Shown: positions 32,800 to 45,031, numbered from the stretch's first letter. The stretch is DNA of 64,000 nucleotides from Merluccius polli (GCA_030340625.1 JAOPHQ010006259.1:525001-589000); one strand, 5' to 3'. Numbers and translations are program-made. The notes: generated by a model from the letters alone, not told the origin.

Positions 32800-34020
32800 T
32801 TTAATTTAAATAACATGATCACTTGTTGCTTGATGTATATCAGACCCTCTCTGTTGACTGTTTCAACTGTTGAATTGTTCAATTGTTGCTAGATTTATTT
32901 ATGGCTCATTTATTTTGATAAATGACCTGACCTTGTTAATTTGAATAATTTAAATCAAATGAATAATAAGAGTACTTGTAGCAGATTTTGACAGGTTCAA
33001 TGTTAAAAGTTTCATATCTTTCAATCTGCCAAATTAATTTAATCAGTTGAAGTGATTTATTGAAAAAATAATACATGAAGAAAAACAGGTCTATTTAGAA
33101 ATGTATGAAATGATTGCACTATTTTGTTTGTAAGATAAACAAATTGAGTAAACTTTATGCACAGTAATAACGGTATTTAGTGTTGTGTTTTATGTTGTAC
33201 GTTTTATATGTGAAAATTACTCTTGATTTTTTCCGGTCCCCCTGAATTTTCAATTTCAATATTATGGCCCCTTATAAGAAAGTAGTTGAATTTTTTGTTG
33301 GCCTTTAATTATGAATCCATCATTGTGTTGTGGGCATTGTTGTTATGGGAAGACCCTTGCACCATAAACTGCGTCTCTCAACAGTGCCAAGATGAAGCAT
33401 TATGGGGGCATTAGTAATGAATGGGGACTTAAAGGTCATTTAATAGACTAGGGGCTGCCTCTTTGAATCAATGTTGCCCATTAACCACCTTGTGTGAAAG
33501 CGGACAAAAAGGACTATAGTAACACCAAATGGGCAACACCACTGGCCAGTATGAACTGTAGCAGTGGCCAAAGCAAGTACAAACTAGAACAGTGACGATG
33601 AGTTGTGGATTGCAGAGGTTATCATGGTATATAGGTTTTATGTAGCTAGAATTGATGTTGATTTGGTAGGTTGCCGGTGACTTGCCTTGTCTTAAGCTTT
33701 TTAGTGCCCAGTTTAATCCTGTGTTTCTCTGTGTACCTGACAATAAAATACTTATTAGAACTTAAAGATGCAAGCCAGAATGCTTGGTAACCAGCATTTA
33801 TTAGACACTCGTAATAACTAATACTAACTATACTAGCACTATTCCCTTCTCTTTTTTTTCCTCCACCTTTGCCACCGAGTCATTTGGAGTATAGCTCCAG
33901 CTAGACACAAACTGAAATGGAACCAATCGCTTCGACGGCCTTATCTAACTGCGCAGCACTGCACAGCTTGTGCGCTCTCATGGTTTTTCATCCGTCATGT
34001 CGATCCCCCCTCCCTCCAAT
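32800..34020. other. Non-genic AT-rich stretch
   Basis: Unique-looking DNA. An AATAAA occurs at about 33,744 after a T-rich, pyrimidine-containing segment, which might be the tail of an old retroposon, but no body is recognisable. Confidence 0.4.
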
Positions 34021-34037
34021 CATCTCTCTCTCCCTTT

Positions 34038-34066
34038 CCCCCCCCCCCCCCCCCCCCCCCCCCCCC
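34038..34066. repeat. Poly-C run (29 C), the longest homopolymer in the window
   Basis: An uninterrupted C29 after a CT-rich lead-in (34,020-34,037). Confidence 0.9.
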
Positions 34067-34546
34067 GCCTGATTGAGACGTTTCATTCCCCTCAGGCAAC
34101 ACCCGGCGGTCCAATCGGAAAAGGGGATTTGCGTTCTCCTGTGGGCGAGTTCGCCGGCTCATCGGCGGCTACGTCGGTTCACGCCCCGGGGACGGATGCC
34201 TCAACACCTTGAGTGACATCGGCGAAATGGTAAGCCGCCGTGAGATAGCGCATGTGGCACGTAAAACAGCTATCACACAGGCTCTCAGGTCGTTCTCTCT
34301 CTCCCTCTCTCACAGCTGGGGACGACGCCCATCACTCCCTCGTCGCGGCTTATCTCACGGTAGCATTCGTTCCTTCACCCTCGGCCCTACGACTCGCCAT
34401 AAAACCCCAAGGTGTAATAAAAAAACACAAACAACAACAGTTTATTTTCCTCGCCTTGCTAAAACTCCTCTGTCGCCAGCTAACCTCACCTTCTGCCTCT
34501 GATGTCACAGATGATTATCTAATCATTAGTGGTGACTGGTATGAGC

Positions 34547-34574
34547 GGAATAAACCACTCCAGTGGTTTATTCC
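34547..34574. other. 13-bp perfect inverted repeat
   Basis: GGAATAAACCACT and AGTGGTTTATTCC pair around a CC centre. The flanks show nothing that identifies a terminator or element end. Confidence 0.85.
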
Positions 34575-34694
34575 TTATCTATTATGTCGATATTCACATT
34601 TACTTTTAACAGTGTACTGGGTTAGTGTTAGTTTGACTCTTGTTCGCTCAAACAAGTGTTGAATGCTCAGATTTTTTTTTGCCAAGTTTTGGAT

Positions 34695-34975
34695 GAAGAC
34701 ACACCACCACCACACCACCTCTACCACCCACCACCACCCACCAACAAATAACCCCCACCACCACCACCAACTAACACACCCCCACCACCAAAACCTCTAC
34801 AACTCACCACCACCACCAGCGCCATCACCTACACACTCCCATCACCACAACCACCTACAAACCCCCACCACTACCACTACCACCACCACCACCCACCTAC
34901 AAACCCCCACCACTACCACTACCACTACCACCATCACCTACAAACCACCATTACTGCCACATCACACCATCATCC
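34695..34975. repeat. CAC/CAA-rich minisatellite
   Basis: An imperfect (CAC)n array interleaved with a larger unit that begins CACCTACAAACCCCCACCAC, repeated at about 34,850 and 34,896 and again in degraded form at about 34,936. It explains the His/Thr/Pro-rich open frame here. Confidence 0.85.
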
Positions 34976-34979
34976 CTCA

Positions 34980-36420
34980 CATCATGGTACACAGACATAT
35001 GTTTTTCCATGCCAGCACCTGTTGCTTATGGACCATCCTTGTTTTCAAACAAAAGCACTGCCGGATCAGGCACAAATCACATCAGAAAGGACCAGACCGG
35101 TAGTGTCTGGATGAGGGACAGCTTGATGACACATTGCATTAGGTCAAAATGCTCACTGGGGAGAGGAGTGAATGATACTTTATTGCTTTTTTTGGTTGTT
35201 GTTTTTTGTCTGTTGAATTGATTTTATTTGTGGTATTTCTATCAAGACTATTTACATCTCCCTGGACAGCTAGTGAAAGACTACTACTTTCCCTTGTCAT
35301 GTTTTTCTGCAACAAAAACATTAGAGGAAAAATAGGCCCTTTGCAGCCACTAAAGGGCAACACCCCACCAACAATCACAAATAAACAACAACAAGCCTAG
35401 AACATATATTTAACTATGAGGAGAAATGCTTGCTGTTTGGGCTCAGTGGCAGGCTACTGAATGTGAAATGCAAATATGCAAATGTGTTGCTCTGCATGGA
35501 GCCACTCATGTTCTCACTGTAATCACATCAACGAAGCACACTTTAGTGTACACTATAATTTAGGGATAAGCAGATGGAGAAGAAGCCTTAAATGGTAAGA
35601 TGTGCTCTTGCACTCTGGAGGGTGATACATTGTTTGTATTTATATGCATGCTGGGATAAATCCCAAACTGCACAAGGCTTAATACAATTATGGCTGTTAA
35701 GATTGTAGAGGCGCAGCTTCTACCATCATCTAAACCGCATTACTTGTATCATGCAACAATATTATTTTGGTATGTTCCCCGGCTGACCTTCCTTCACCAC
35801 AATGTCATTTACTGTAATATTCTGCAGCGCCCTTCTGTTGAGGCAACACTCTGCAGCCCGGTCCTCTGCTCATTAGAGAACGAGAGCAAGAGACAGAGAG
35901 AGGAGATCTGCATCCAATACTCGCTAAGTTCAGTCTTTAATTAATTCCGATGCCTGTGACAGACCTGGCAAAATGTTTTGCCAGTAAGTGACTGCCTCTT
36001 AGTTAATAGTCTACTAAACATGGCCAGCATCATTTTACTTGCTCCTATTACCCAAATTGAGAGCGTAAATTGGTTTTATTTTTATTTTTTTCGAAGGGGC
36101 CATTCATTATGTCATGCGCTGTGCAGTGAGTTTTAAAGTGAGTTCTGACATAATAGGTGTTAAACATCCAGAGCGGTGTACTATTCTATTCTACTCCATT
36201 TCTGAGCCACTTTATGGAGAGTCAAAAAAAAAAGTTTGTGCTCAGACTTTTTTTGTCTTTGAGGCACCGCAGCACCTGAAGCTGTGTCCTCTGCTGTCAC
36301 ATCGCCGTATCATGGAGCTCTAATGTGACAATCATGACAAAATGAGTGCCTGGAGCACTTCTGTGAGTGATACAGTCAGTGCCAGGGTGGATGCTTCACA
36401 AGTCCAAAAAATAAAATACA
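34980..36420. other. Non-genic, unique-looking stretch
   Basis: No gene, RNA or repeat is recognised. Confidence 0.45.
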
Positions 36421-36424
36421 AATT

Positions 36425-37400
36425 AAAACTGCAAGCAGTCTCGAAAGGTATTCACAGCCTACATGCACCGCCGACTCCAGCGACCAGCTTTTTCCAGTGA
36501 TTGGTGGGTGCATGTCACTCGTGGGCGATGAGATAAGTCTCCCCAAGCGATTTGGAGTGAGTCATAGTTTGAGAGTAAATGCTGTGTATGTGTGATTTCG
36601 AGCATTAGTGCTTAGCTTAGCATTTATTTAAATGGACACTGTGACGTCATTTGAGCTATTATATTTGTCATTTGAGCAATTTACCAAATTTGATACACTT
36701 CTTAAGGGGGGTGGCCTCTATGTGCATACCTAGTTTCAAGGCCCTGGGTCATTCTCAAGTGGACTTGTGATTGACTGTGACATCGTTTTTTTAGGCTTTT
36801 TGGAGTGAATCTGAGTCATGGGTCAAGAGCAAATATTTGTATGCAATTTTGAGCATTAGGGCTTAGCTTTGCATTTATTCAAATTTACACTGTGACATCA
36901 TTAATTGAGCTATCAACACCTGAATGGCCCTGAGATATTCTGAAGCAGAGTTGTAATTGATATAAAATGTTCACAATGTTCACTGATTTAATATTTTGAA
37001 CTGCCATTTTTGTCTTTTATTCAGGCAGGTCCATAGAGCATGTGTAGCAAATGGTGTCAGTTGGACTTGTGGAAGTTTTTCCAAACGATTGTTTTGCACA
37101 CGTCTGTTGATGCCACAAAAACATTATTGGACGAATTGATGTCATTTTCTCAAGATCACTTGGAGGCGATGAGATAAATGTCACCAAACAGTTTGGAGTA
37201 ATCCATGTCATGTTTTAAGAGTAGGTGCCATTTGAGCATTAGTGCTTAGCTTAGCATTTATTCAAGTTGACACTGACATCATTGAGCTATTGCCACACTT
37301 GTTAAGGGGGATGGTCTCTATGTGTCTACCTAGTTTCAAGGCCCTGGGTTATTCTCAAGTGGATTTGTGACTGATTAAATATTGCATGTTTTGTATATTT
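36425..37400. repeat. Diverged long-period repeat block, about three units
   Basis: Three diverged units share, in order, a TTTGGAGTGA-like word (near 36,550, 36,799 and 37,190), AGCATTAGTGCTTAGCTTAG (near 36,602, 36,852 and 37,224), GACACTGTGACATCAT and TAGTTTCAAGGCCCTGGG (near 36,731 and 37,330). GGCGATGAGATAA precedes the first and third. Unit spacing is uneven (about 250 and 390 bp), so this is an old, partly deleted tandem or internally repetitive retroposon. Confidence 0.7.
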
Positions 37401-37618
37401 ATTATTTGGTTAGGGGTGCCAGACTCTCTCCTGGCATTTAAGATTGGTCAGTCAGGTTTTGTTTCGTTTGCATCCTTTTGTGAGGTTTGATTTATACATT
37501 TCAAAGTGTAAACCCTATACATTGAATGACCATACTCAACCCAACAAAAACAACACAAACACGAAATCTTAGTACAAAACCTAAATATTCAAGCTGTGTC
37601 AAAATATTGGAATATTGT

Positions 37619-38545
37619 AAAATAGTTTTACATCTGTTTATAAATGCAGTATTACCATTACTAAATCACACTTTTTTGGGGGGGAGTTTACTCATGCACT
37701 TTCAGCTCATTCAATGAATAAAGTAACAATGCTTGTATACGTACAGCATGTAAATTTGCAAATAGGTTTATGCCAATGTTTATTTATGCAGTATAGCCAT
37801 TACTAAACATGCATTTTTAGATTTTATTCATGTAGTATTAGTGAAACCAAACCACCACATGCTCACATAGATTGCGGCCTGGCATTTATACTGATTTATA
37901 ATTTATACTGTGAAGACAAGGATTACAATGTCAGCTACAGAAGACGGTTCAGACCAGTTCATGATACGATACAAACCCACCGGCTGATGTGGAAGCGGGA
38001 CATGGCACAATCTGTTATCAACTGTTACAGACCATGGATATATTTTAATAACGCTGAAAAGATTGAAGAAGTTAGAGACCATGGATATATTATAATAACA
38101 CGGACAGGATTGAAGAAGGTCAGCAAATGTGTTTCAAAGTGAAACAAGAGTTTCAACGCCAATATTGGACTTTCTTTTCTCTGGAGGCTTTCTTAATGTT
38201 AGGTGCGGTGATATGGCAGGCAACTAACCATGGCAAATAAAATAGTGTATTGATACAAAGCTTGTCGTTTTTTATTCATTACTTTATTATTATAGAAATG
38301 CAAACACAGACATGCATATACTTCCATGTCATATGTTGGGTTCCATGACAGCTAACCACTGTTTTACAACACTCAATAGTTACATGTGAAATGTGATGGC
38401 AGCCACTTTAGCAACTCAATATCCTGTACAACCAAGCACAGAACATTGAGACGGCATGATGTTATCCACATGGTCCGCAGGTCAAGAAATATAAAATACA
38501 AAATTCTAGCCAAGCTTATATCTGCCTCTAGGAAACGCTATTTTT
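37619..38545 (+). repeat. Interspersed repeat R1, copy 1 (uninterrupted)
   Basis: Nearly the whole segment aligns by eye with 54,377-56,573, for example TTTATAAATGCAGTAT, GCAAATAGGTTTATG, CAGCTACAGAAGACGGT, GGCACAATCTGTTATCAACT, TTGGACTTTCTTTTCTCTGG and GTCAAGAAATATAAAATACA. This copy lacks the 1.39-kb insertion seen in copy 2 and so shows the empty site. It also carries a 48-bp internal tandem duplication (ACCATGGATATATT at 38,030 and 38,078). No protein domain is visible. Confidence 0.85.
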
Positions 38546-38549
38546 CTGT

Positions 38550-40195
38550 CTTGAATTGCTGTACATGTGCGTTGTGAGAATGGGAGATTCTCAAGAAGGA
38601 AAGCACACGCATGTGATGCTGGGAACCCTCAGATAACCTTTACTAGGATAATTATTATTCATTATTCATTATGGACAAATAGTTGCATTTTTTTCATATA
38701 CTTTCATATATTTATTTCTCAGTATACGTATGAAAAAATATAGATTGACCGATAGATACTGTAGATAGGTCTATAGCCTCGAGCTATGGGGCAATAGAAC
38801 AATAAATAGATGTAATGACTAATTCTAGGCTCACAAAAAAAAAAGAAAATTGTTTTGTTGTCTTGTTCAATTTGCCAATGGTATCCTCAATGACCACGTT
38901 TTTAAATGTCATAAGAAACTGTTTTGCCAATCAGTCATTAGCAGTGGCTAATCACTACGTTTTATCATTGCCATTGTAAATCTTAACATCCTGACAACAT
39001 TTATTCGAAATGATTATCTGGGGCAGTGAGCATGCTTAATTACCCCGTCTGGAGTGGGGAAGGTTTTAAACCTGTCCACACATAAGAAAGCACACTTCAG
39101 TAGCCAGCACCACCAGACGCTTTCAGAGCTTTCGCCTTGACCTATACATCTCACCCTGCGCTGTATGTTCATATATTACCATTCGTATTTCATCCAAACC
39201 TCACAAAATTAAAGCCTTTAAAACCAGCTCCAATCCCTCCTTCGTATTCCTCCCTCCCTCCTAACTAACAGATACTCATATAGATCCTGTGTTATGTAGT
39301 GTTGGGCTGGTAAACCTGTTTTATAAGGCAGCTGCAGCGGCTAACAGGCTGATGCAGTTTAATAAAGTGGCTGACGGTGAGCGTAATGAGTTCTATGGAT
39401 TAGGGTGGCAGACGAGGATAAAGAGACCGCCCCCCCCTCCCACTCTGCATGTTAATCTACCTATGGAAATCAAACAGTTAGACAGAGCAAAGTCACTTTA
39501 AAGGTGCTGTAATGGACAAGAGAGTGAGTGTGTGAGAGAGAGACAGCGAGAAAGCGCGAGAGAGAGTGAGAGAGCAAGCTCTTCTCACCGGGCAACACCT
39601 CAGAGAGACTTTTTTATCGGCTTGGATTTTCTTCATTTATTTTGGCCCAGATTTTGATTCATCAAACAAGCAGGCGCTTTCCCGGGGCATAGATAATTAG
39701 TGAGGGATCAAATTAAGAAGTATTGCTTCTGAAGGAGCTGTCTCTTTCACTGAGGCTTGAAACCCAGACCTGGTCCTCCTCCTGGAGTCCAAATAATTTA
39801 GTTAATAAGTAAACCTGGTACACCTACAGTGATACATCTGGTGACAGCAGTGGTGGTGGGGAAATATCACGGCACGTTATAGGTTTAATTAGCTGTTTAA
39901 AAATATCAAAACCACGGCTGTTTCTTGCATGGAATGGTGTTTTTTGATGTAGTTTTTTATTCTACTGCTAAGCTACTGTAGGTAAGATTTGAGAGTAGAA
40001 AGCAGAGCAGAAAAGAGCAGACCAAAAAAACATCTCCTCCCACTCTGCCCCCACCCTCCCTACGTTCCTCCACCATTGAGAAGTGTTGCATTTCACACAC
40101 CTGTGATTGACAGGCAAGATGGATTCCCCGAACCAATCAGGGAAGAGATGCCCTGATTGGGCAGAAATGAGCAGGGAGAGGTCTAAAATAAGTCC
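38550..40195. other. Non-genic, unique-looking stretch
   Basis: GA-rich patch at 39,515-39,575, otherwise single-copy-looking DNA. No gene is visible. TTTAAAGGTGCTGTA at 39,497 resembles the end of a small fish MITE, also seen inverted at about 49,750. Confidence 0.4.
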
Positions 40196-40502
40196 TTACG
40201 CTGTGTTCCCACCAAACGCGATGAACGCGATTTAGTCGCGCGTAAAATGAAATCGCGTCGCGCTAGACGCTCCAGTTTTGACGCTGGTCCAATATGCCAA
40301 AAAACACCTCATCGCGGCATCGCGGCATCGCATCGGGCGACGAGCCCGCCCAAACAACAACATTTCTTCCGCCATTTCATTCTCTCGTCGACCATGGCTG
40401 AGATAACCACCTGCTCTGCCCAGAACTGGTGCTTCATAGCCGGCCATAACCTCGTTGTTATCCAGTGGAAAACAATCGCTAAAAAAAAAGAAGTAAAAAA
40501 GA

Positions 40503-40504
<2 letters not shown>

Positions 40505-40542
<38 letters not shown>
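40505..40542. repeat. (GT)n microsatellite inside the outer Harbinger-like copy
   Basis: Nineteen GT units at the same internal place as the (CA)n at about 41,039-41,074 in the inner copy, so the tract is an integral part of the element. Confidence 0.95.
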
Positions 40543-40543
<1 letters not shown>

Positions 40544-40661
40544 CCCCCAACTTTGATTATGGTCAATATATAATATAATATCATATAATATATCATATAA
40601 AACATGTATCATTGTGCAACACTGTGTACGTCCGTACGTCAGCACGTCGGTGACGATCTCA

Positions 40662-41037
40662 CGGTGTGTTCCCACCAAACGCGATGACGCTTCATCGCGC
40701 GTCGAGATTACATGTAAAGTCAATGCAAACACGCGATTAGACGCGTCATCGCGCCGGGCGATGCGATGGACGCGATAGCGCGGCGCGATGGACGCGTTGG
40801 CCGCGAAAAATCGCTTCCATCGCGTCGCCCGGCGCGATGACGCTTCATCGCTCGAGTTGAAATAATTGAACTTTTGCGGCGAATTCGCGTGAAGACGCGC
40901 CGCGACAGCCAATCAGCTTTGAGATCGTCACCGACGTGCTGACGTACGGACGTACAGAGTGTTGCACAATGATACATGTTTTATATGATATATTATATGA
41001 TATTATATTATATATTGACCATAATCAAAGTTGGGGG

Positions 41038-41076
<39 letters not shown>

Positions 41077-41380
41077 TCTTTTTTACTTCTTTTTTTTTAG
41101 CGATTGTTTTCCACTGGATAACAACGAGGTTATGGCCGGCTATGAAGCACCAGTTCTGGGCAGAGCAGGTGGTTATCTCAGCCATGGTCGACGAGAGAAT
41201 GAAATGGCGGAAGAAATGTTGTTGTTTGGGCGGGCTCGTCGCCCGATGCGATGCCGCGATGCCGCGATGAGGTGTTTTTTGGCATATTGGACCAGCGTCA
41301 AAACTGGAGCGTCTAGCGCGACGCGATTTCATTTTACGCGCGACTAAATCGCGTTCATCGCGTTTGGTGGGAACACAGCG
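40662..41380 (+). mobile_element. Inner copy of the Harbinger-like MITE, inserted in reverse
   Basis: A full 719-bp element from CGGTGTGTTCCCACC to GGTGGGAACACAGCG. It is flanked by TCA (40,659-40,661 and 41,381-41,383). Its own uninterrupted equivalent of the target site reads GATCTCAAAGCTG (reverse complement of 40,913-40,925), so removal of the inner copy plus one TCA restores the outer element exactly. The two copies are almost identical: about two substitutions are visible, plus two bases in microsatellite length. The insertion is therefore young. Confidence 0.9.
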
Positions 41381-41644
41381 TCAAAGCTGATTGGCTGTCG
41401 CGGCGCGTCTTCACGCGAATTCGCCGCAAAAGTTCAATTATTTCAACTCGAGCGATGAAGCGTCATCGCGCCGGGCGACGCGATGGAAGCGATTTTTCGC
41501 GGCCAACGCGTCCATCGCGCCGCGCTATCGCGTCCATCGCATCGCCCGGCGCGATGACGCGTCTAATCGCGTGTTTGCATTGACTTTACATGTAATCTCG
41601 ACGCGCGATGAAGCGTCATCGCGTTTGGTGGGAACACACCGTTA

Positions 41645-42220
41645 AAGTCCGGTATTATTTGCAGTCCATCCAGCCGGTATGTAAATGTCCACAGTACTGC
41701 CACCACAGTGTGCCAGAGGCAGCGGTGTCAGTGATTGGTGTTCTAAGAGCAGTCGGCCTGGTTCACGTTGAATCAGCTGAGACACACCAGCGGGGCCAAT
41801 CACCAATTACAGCCCCACAATGTAATTTGCAGCTCCTACTCAGATGGCATGACAATGCTTTATGCAGCGGGTGGAATAAGCCGCTTCCCTTCCCCCCCAG
41901 CAGCAGTCCAAAGTCCCGGGTACAGCAGTGACCAGAGCAGCCAGCCCAGGCTGCAGAGTTAGGTTCATCCCCTTCCTGTCAGAGAGTGGAGTCTGACACC
42001 AGCCACCCTCCCATCCATCCATCCATCCTCCACTCCACCACCATCACCACCACCTATTATCAAGAGAGCTTCTAAACGACTTCGGAGGCGGATGGGAAGC
42101 CATAGTGGCCTGCTGGCTGCTGATAAACGGGTGGTCCGTTTTATCGCGCGGCTCCGGACACACAATGTGTCCCGTCTTGAAAAGTATGATTGGAAAAAAA
42201 AATAAAATAGGGGGAAAAAA
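41645..42220. other. Non-genic stretch
   Basis: No gene is visible; a CCATCCATC-rich and CACCAC-rich patch lies at 42,008-42,052. Confidence 0.45.
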
Positions 42221-42610
42221 AGGAGGTCAATCAGTCATGCGATGAAGTGGCTCAAGTTTCACATCTCTTGAAATGAATTATTCTAATCGTCCCTTTGCAG
42301 CCGTGTTTCTACTTTTAATTAGCTATTTATCAAAGCACTTCTCACTATTTATATTCTACAGGATAAAAATAATAATATGCTGCCCAGTTAAGCTGCCTAT
42401 CGGAGCATGCTTGGCAACCTGAACTGTGTTCAATGTGCGCTTCCGACAAGATGAAATACTCACGCACATTTGGTAACTCATTAAAAACACGTTGACATTA
42501 AGAAGGATCCATTAAAGGCTTAATTGATTAATTAAGGCTGACCAATCTATACTTATAAGCCATGGCACAACATGCCTTTTTTAAAAATAATTTCCATGAA
42601 CTCAGATCCT
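42221..42610. other. Candidate conserved non-coding element
   Basis: Non-repetitive, AT-moderate DNA containing many TAAT-type homeodomain core words (TTAATTAG, CTTAATTGATTAATTAAG, AATGAATTATTCTAAT) and a CATTTGGTAACTC segment, without an open frame. The texture is like vertebrate developmental enhancers, but I have no alignment. Confidence 0.3.
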
Positions 42611-42764
42611 GTGAGTGAACGTACTATGCAAATTGTTTTTCACATTGCCACAACATGCAATTACCCGTGAATATATATATATATATACACACACCCACAC
42701 ACACATACACACAACACCCACTAATAGCAAAAAGGCTAATAGCACTTGTCAATCATTAAGGGGA

Positions 42765-42880
42765 GGGGATAGTAGTCACAATGGCTGCCAGTCACAGCCT
42801 GAAGGTTGTGGGTTTGATCGCCAATGTCCACAGACTACCTGTAGGCATCCCTGATACCTGACTCCTAACTGCTCGTTAAT
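42765..42880 (+). repeat. tRNA-derived SINE relic
   Basis: AATGGCTGCCAGTCACAGCC then GAAGGTTGTGGGTTTGATCG (B-box-like GGTTTGATCGCC), then CCTGATACCTGACTCCTAAC. This parallels fish tRNA SINEs that read GGTTGTGGGTTCGAATCCC and later GCACCTAACCCCTAACTGCTC. Confidence 0.6.
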
Positions 42881-44312
42881 AACATATAGAAGACCCATTG
42901 GATGAAAGCATTGATATTAACACTACACTAATCCTAAACAGTAACGTGTTGCACAGTACAGGCAAAACAGGCAATTGGACACAAGCTGCAAGAAGCACAT
43001 ACATCATTGGTGTCGTAGTGGCACATGTGTCCATTAATAGTAATGGATAGTCTTCTGTTGGACGTGTGCCAGAGCCGCAATGACTTTGTCTTCCCCGACG
43101 ACAAGAGCCGTCGGACGAGCCGTTGCCTTTGTTTAACCAGCTGATTTCCCAAAGGTGCCCAGATGGATGGATCAGAGGGAGAGTGACGTGGAGGTACACA
43201 ACAAATAACCAAGGCCATTAACCTTTGTTCGGGGATGGGGGGGGGGGTGAAGTTTTGTTCTACTCCTCGCTTGGTTAAGCCGCACCAGGAGCGCAAGAAA
43301 GTGTGTGTAAGTAAACTGTCTGAAAAAGTTTTACCCACTACTTTCTAAGTAGTGTAATTAAAGCAGTGCGAGACTGGAATACATTACCATTGCACGTGTC
43401 TCATCCAGATTCTACCCACAATCCTCCTCCAACCCAATGGGTGGTCTTTAACACACAGAATTAAAAGCGCTCTGTGAATGTATCCTGCGGTATTCTGTGT
43501 GCGGAAACTATCTGATTCATGTGTGAACCGGGGGTCATGTTTTGGTGAGGGGAGCTGGTAATAGCCACATAGCGGTGAAAGGGAATTAAGCACACTGATG
43601 ATTATGAATCAAAAAGGGGAAAGTAGTGTGGTGCTGGTTCGTCTCATCTTTAAGAGATTAGTGTTTTCGAAAGAGCAACGTGCGCACTGAACTTTCAACA
43701 TTTCCCTGGACTTTATTGCAGCAGCATTTTGTCTTGCAGCAGTCAAGTAGCCAAATAGTAACAGTACTAAAACAGGCTTACATAAATAATACATTTTATA
43801 AATAATTTATTTTCCCACCACCAGACAACATAATTGCTACCAAAATCATCTCTAAAAAACACATTTGAGGGAAGCATTGGCTGTTATCCCATAATCACAC
43901 ATTAATGTAAAATTCGATATTAATTTACAAGACATTGCAATTTGTGAATAAGAAGAGAGTGATTGCTAGTTTTTTACTAGACAGTTCATGTTTGAGAAGT
44001 AGAGAGAAGCGCTAAATGGAACAATCTTAACATCAAGTTGTGTTTATTTTGATGGAGCTTCCTCAGGATTACGGTCTAAATTTTGTAGCACTCCCTAAGC
44101 CTTGAAATGTATCTGAAAACAGGTATCATTAATAAAATGGGAAAACACTTTTTGTATTAATCAAAACACTGACACTAGGAAGTGCTCCTGTTTGCCAACA
44201 CATATGATTGTAGGAACTGAAGTTGCTTCACACTTGGCTTGTTCATACAAAAAGAGCTAAGGCACTGAGCCAAACAACTAGTTTAAAAAAACAACTGCAT
44301 AGCCTACAGACA

Positions 44313-44355
<43 letters not shown>
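44313..44355. repeat. (AC)n microsatellite
   Basis: A pure AC tract of about 21 copies. Confidence 0.95.
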
Positions 44356-44357
<2 letters not shown>

Positions 44358-44960
44358 ATCTGGTGTACTGTGTAGTTAAAACACAATTGAATAGTATGAG
44401 GGTTTGGCAAAAAAGCTTTTATAAAATGTATTTGTATTCCAGCTTAAGTGTTAATTCTTACAAAGCCTTTATTTGCGATGGGTTTTCTTTCTCTTTTCCC
44501 CACTCCCACCCTACAAATGCCAAGCCCTCTTTTTCATTACTTTCCCTCTGTGTACCCTTCTGTCTAGAGTAGAGTTAGCACAGGGCTAGGCGATGTGGTA
44601 GCTGTGCCTCATATCCACAGGGCAGGAGAGCAGATTAAGGCGGTGTGTAACACATTAGGGCAGATAAGGAGATGAGACGAGGACAGGTTCCTTTCTGTGT
44701 GAGCAGGGATGAAATGAAAAGAGGGACGGGTGTAAAAGAGCAGCTTCTCTATTTCTGGCATTCCACAAGCAGGCCGACTCAAGTCTCTCTCCCACCGCTC
44801 GCTCTCGTCTTCTCCAATAATGCCATTATTTCTGTCTGTCTCCGGTTGTATGGGAAAAAGTCGTTTTGGCTTTGTACTCCAAGGGCACACTTAATTGAGC
44901 AAGAATGAAGGACCTCTGCGTCGATTCCAACCAGACCAGATCTTCTAATTTGTTTTTTTT

Positions 44961-44963
<3 letters not shown>

Positions 44964-45006
<43 letters not shown>
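44964..45006. repeat. (AT)n microsatellite
   Basis: A pure AT tract of about 21 copies, followed 28 bp later by (GT)n at 45,035-45,087. Confidence 0.95.
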
Positions 45007-45009
<3 letters not shown>

Positions 45010-45031
45010 TGTGCTGCATGATTTTAAGATA

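Larger units (their letters stand above)
40199..41641 (-). mobile_element. Outer copy of self-nested PIF/Harbinger-like MITE
   Basis: The element begins CGCTGTGTTCCCACC and ends GGTGGGAACACACCG, with TIRs of about 26 bp that differ at one base. It is flanked on both sides by TTA (40,196-40,198 and 41,642-41,644), the TWA-type duplication of PIF/Harbinger. Its own body is 40,199-40,661 plus 41,384-41,641, about 721 bp. It is split by a second copy of itself in reverse orientation (40,662-41,380). Subterminal DNA is dense in short CGCGATGA/TCATCGCG words in both orientations. No transposase is encoded; the open frames are TIR and (AC)n translations. Confidence 0.85.

Noticed and set aside
34663..35103. 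His/Thr/Pro-rich 146-codon frame
   Set aside because: Direct translation of the CAC/CAA minisatellite.
40232..41645. Large matching open frames on both strands, up to 226 codons
   Set aside because: They are mirror-image translations of the inverted Harbinger-like copies and their internal (AC)n; no transposase or Myb/MADF motif is present.
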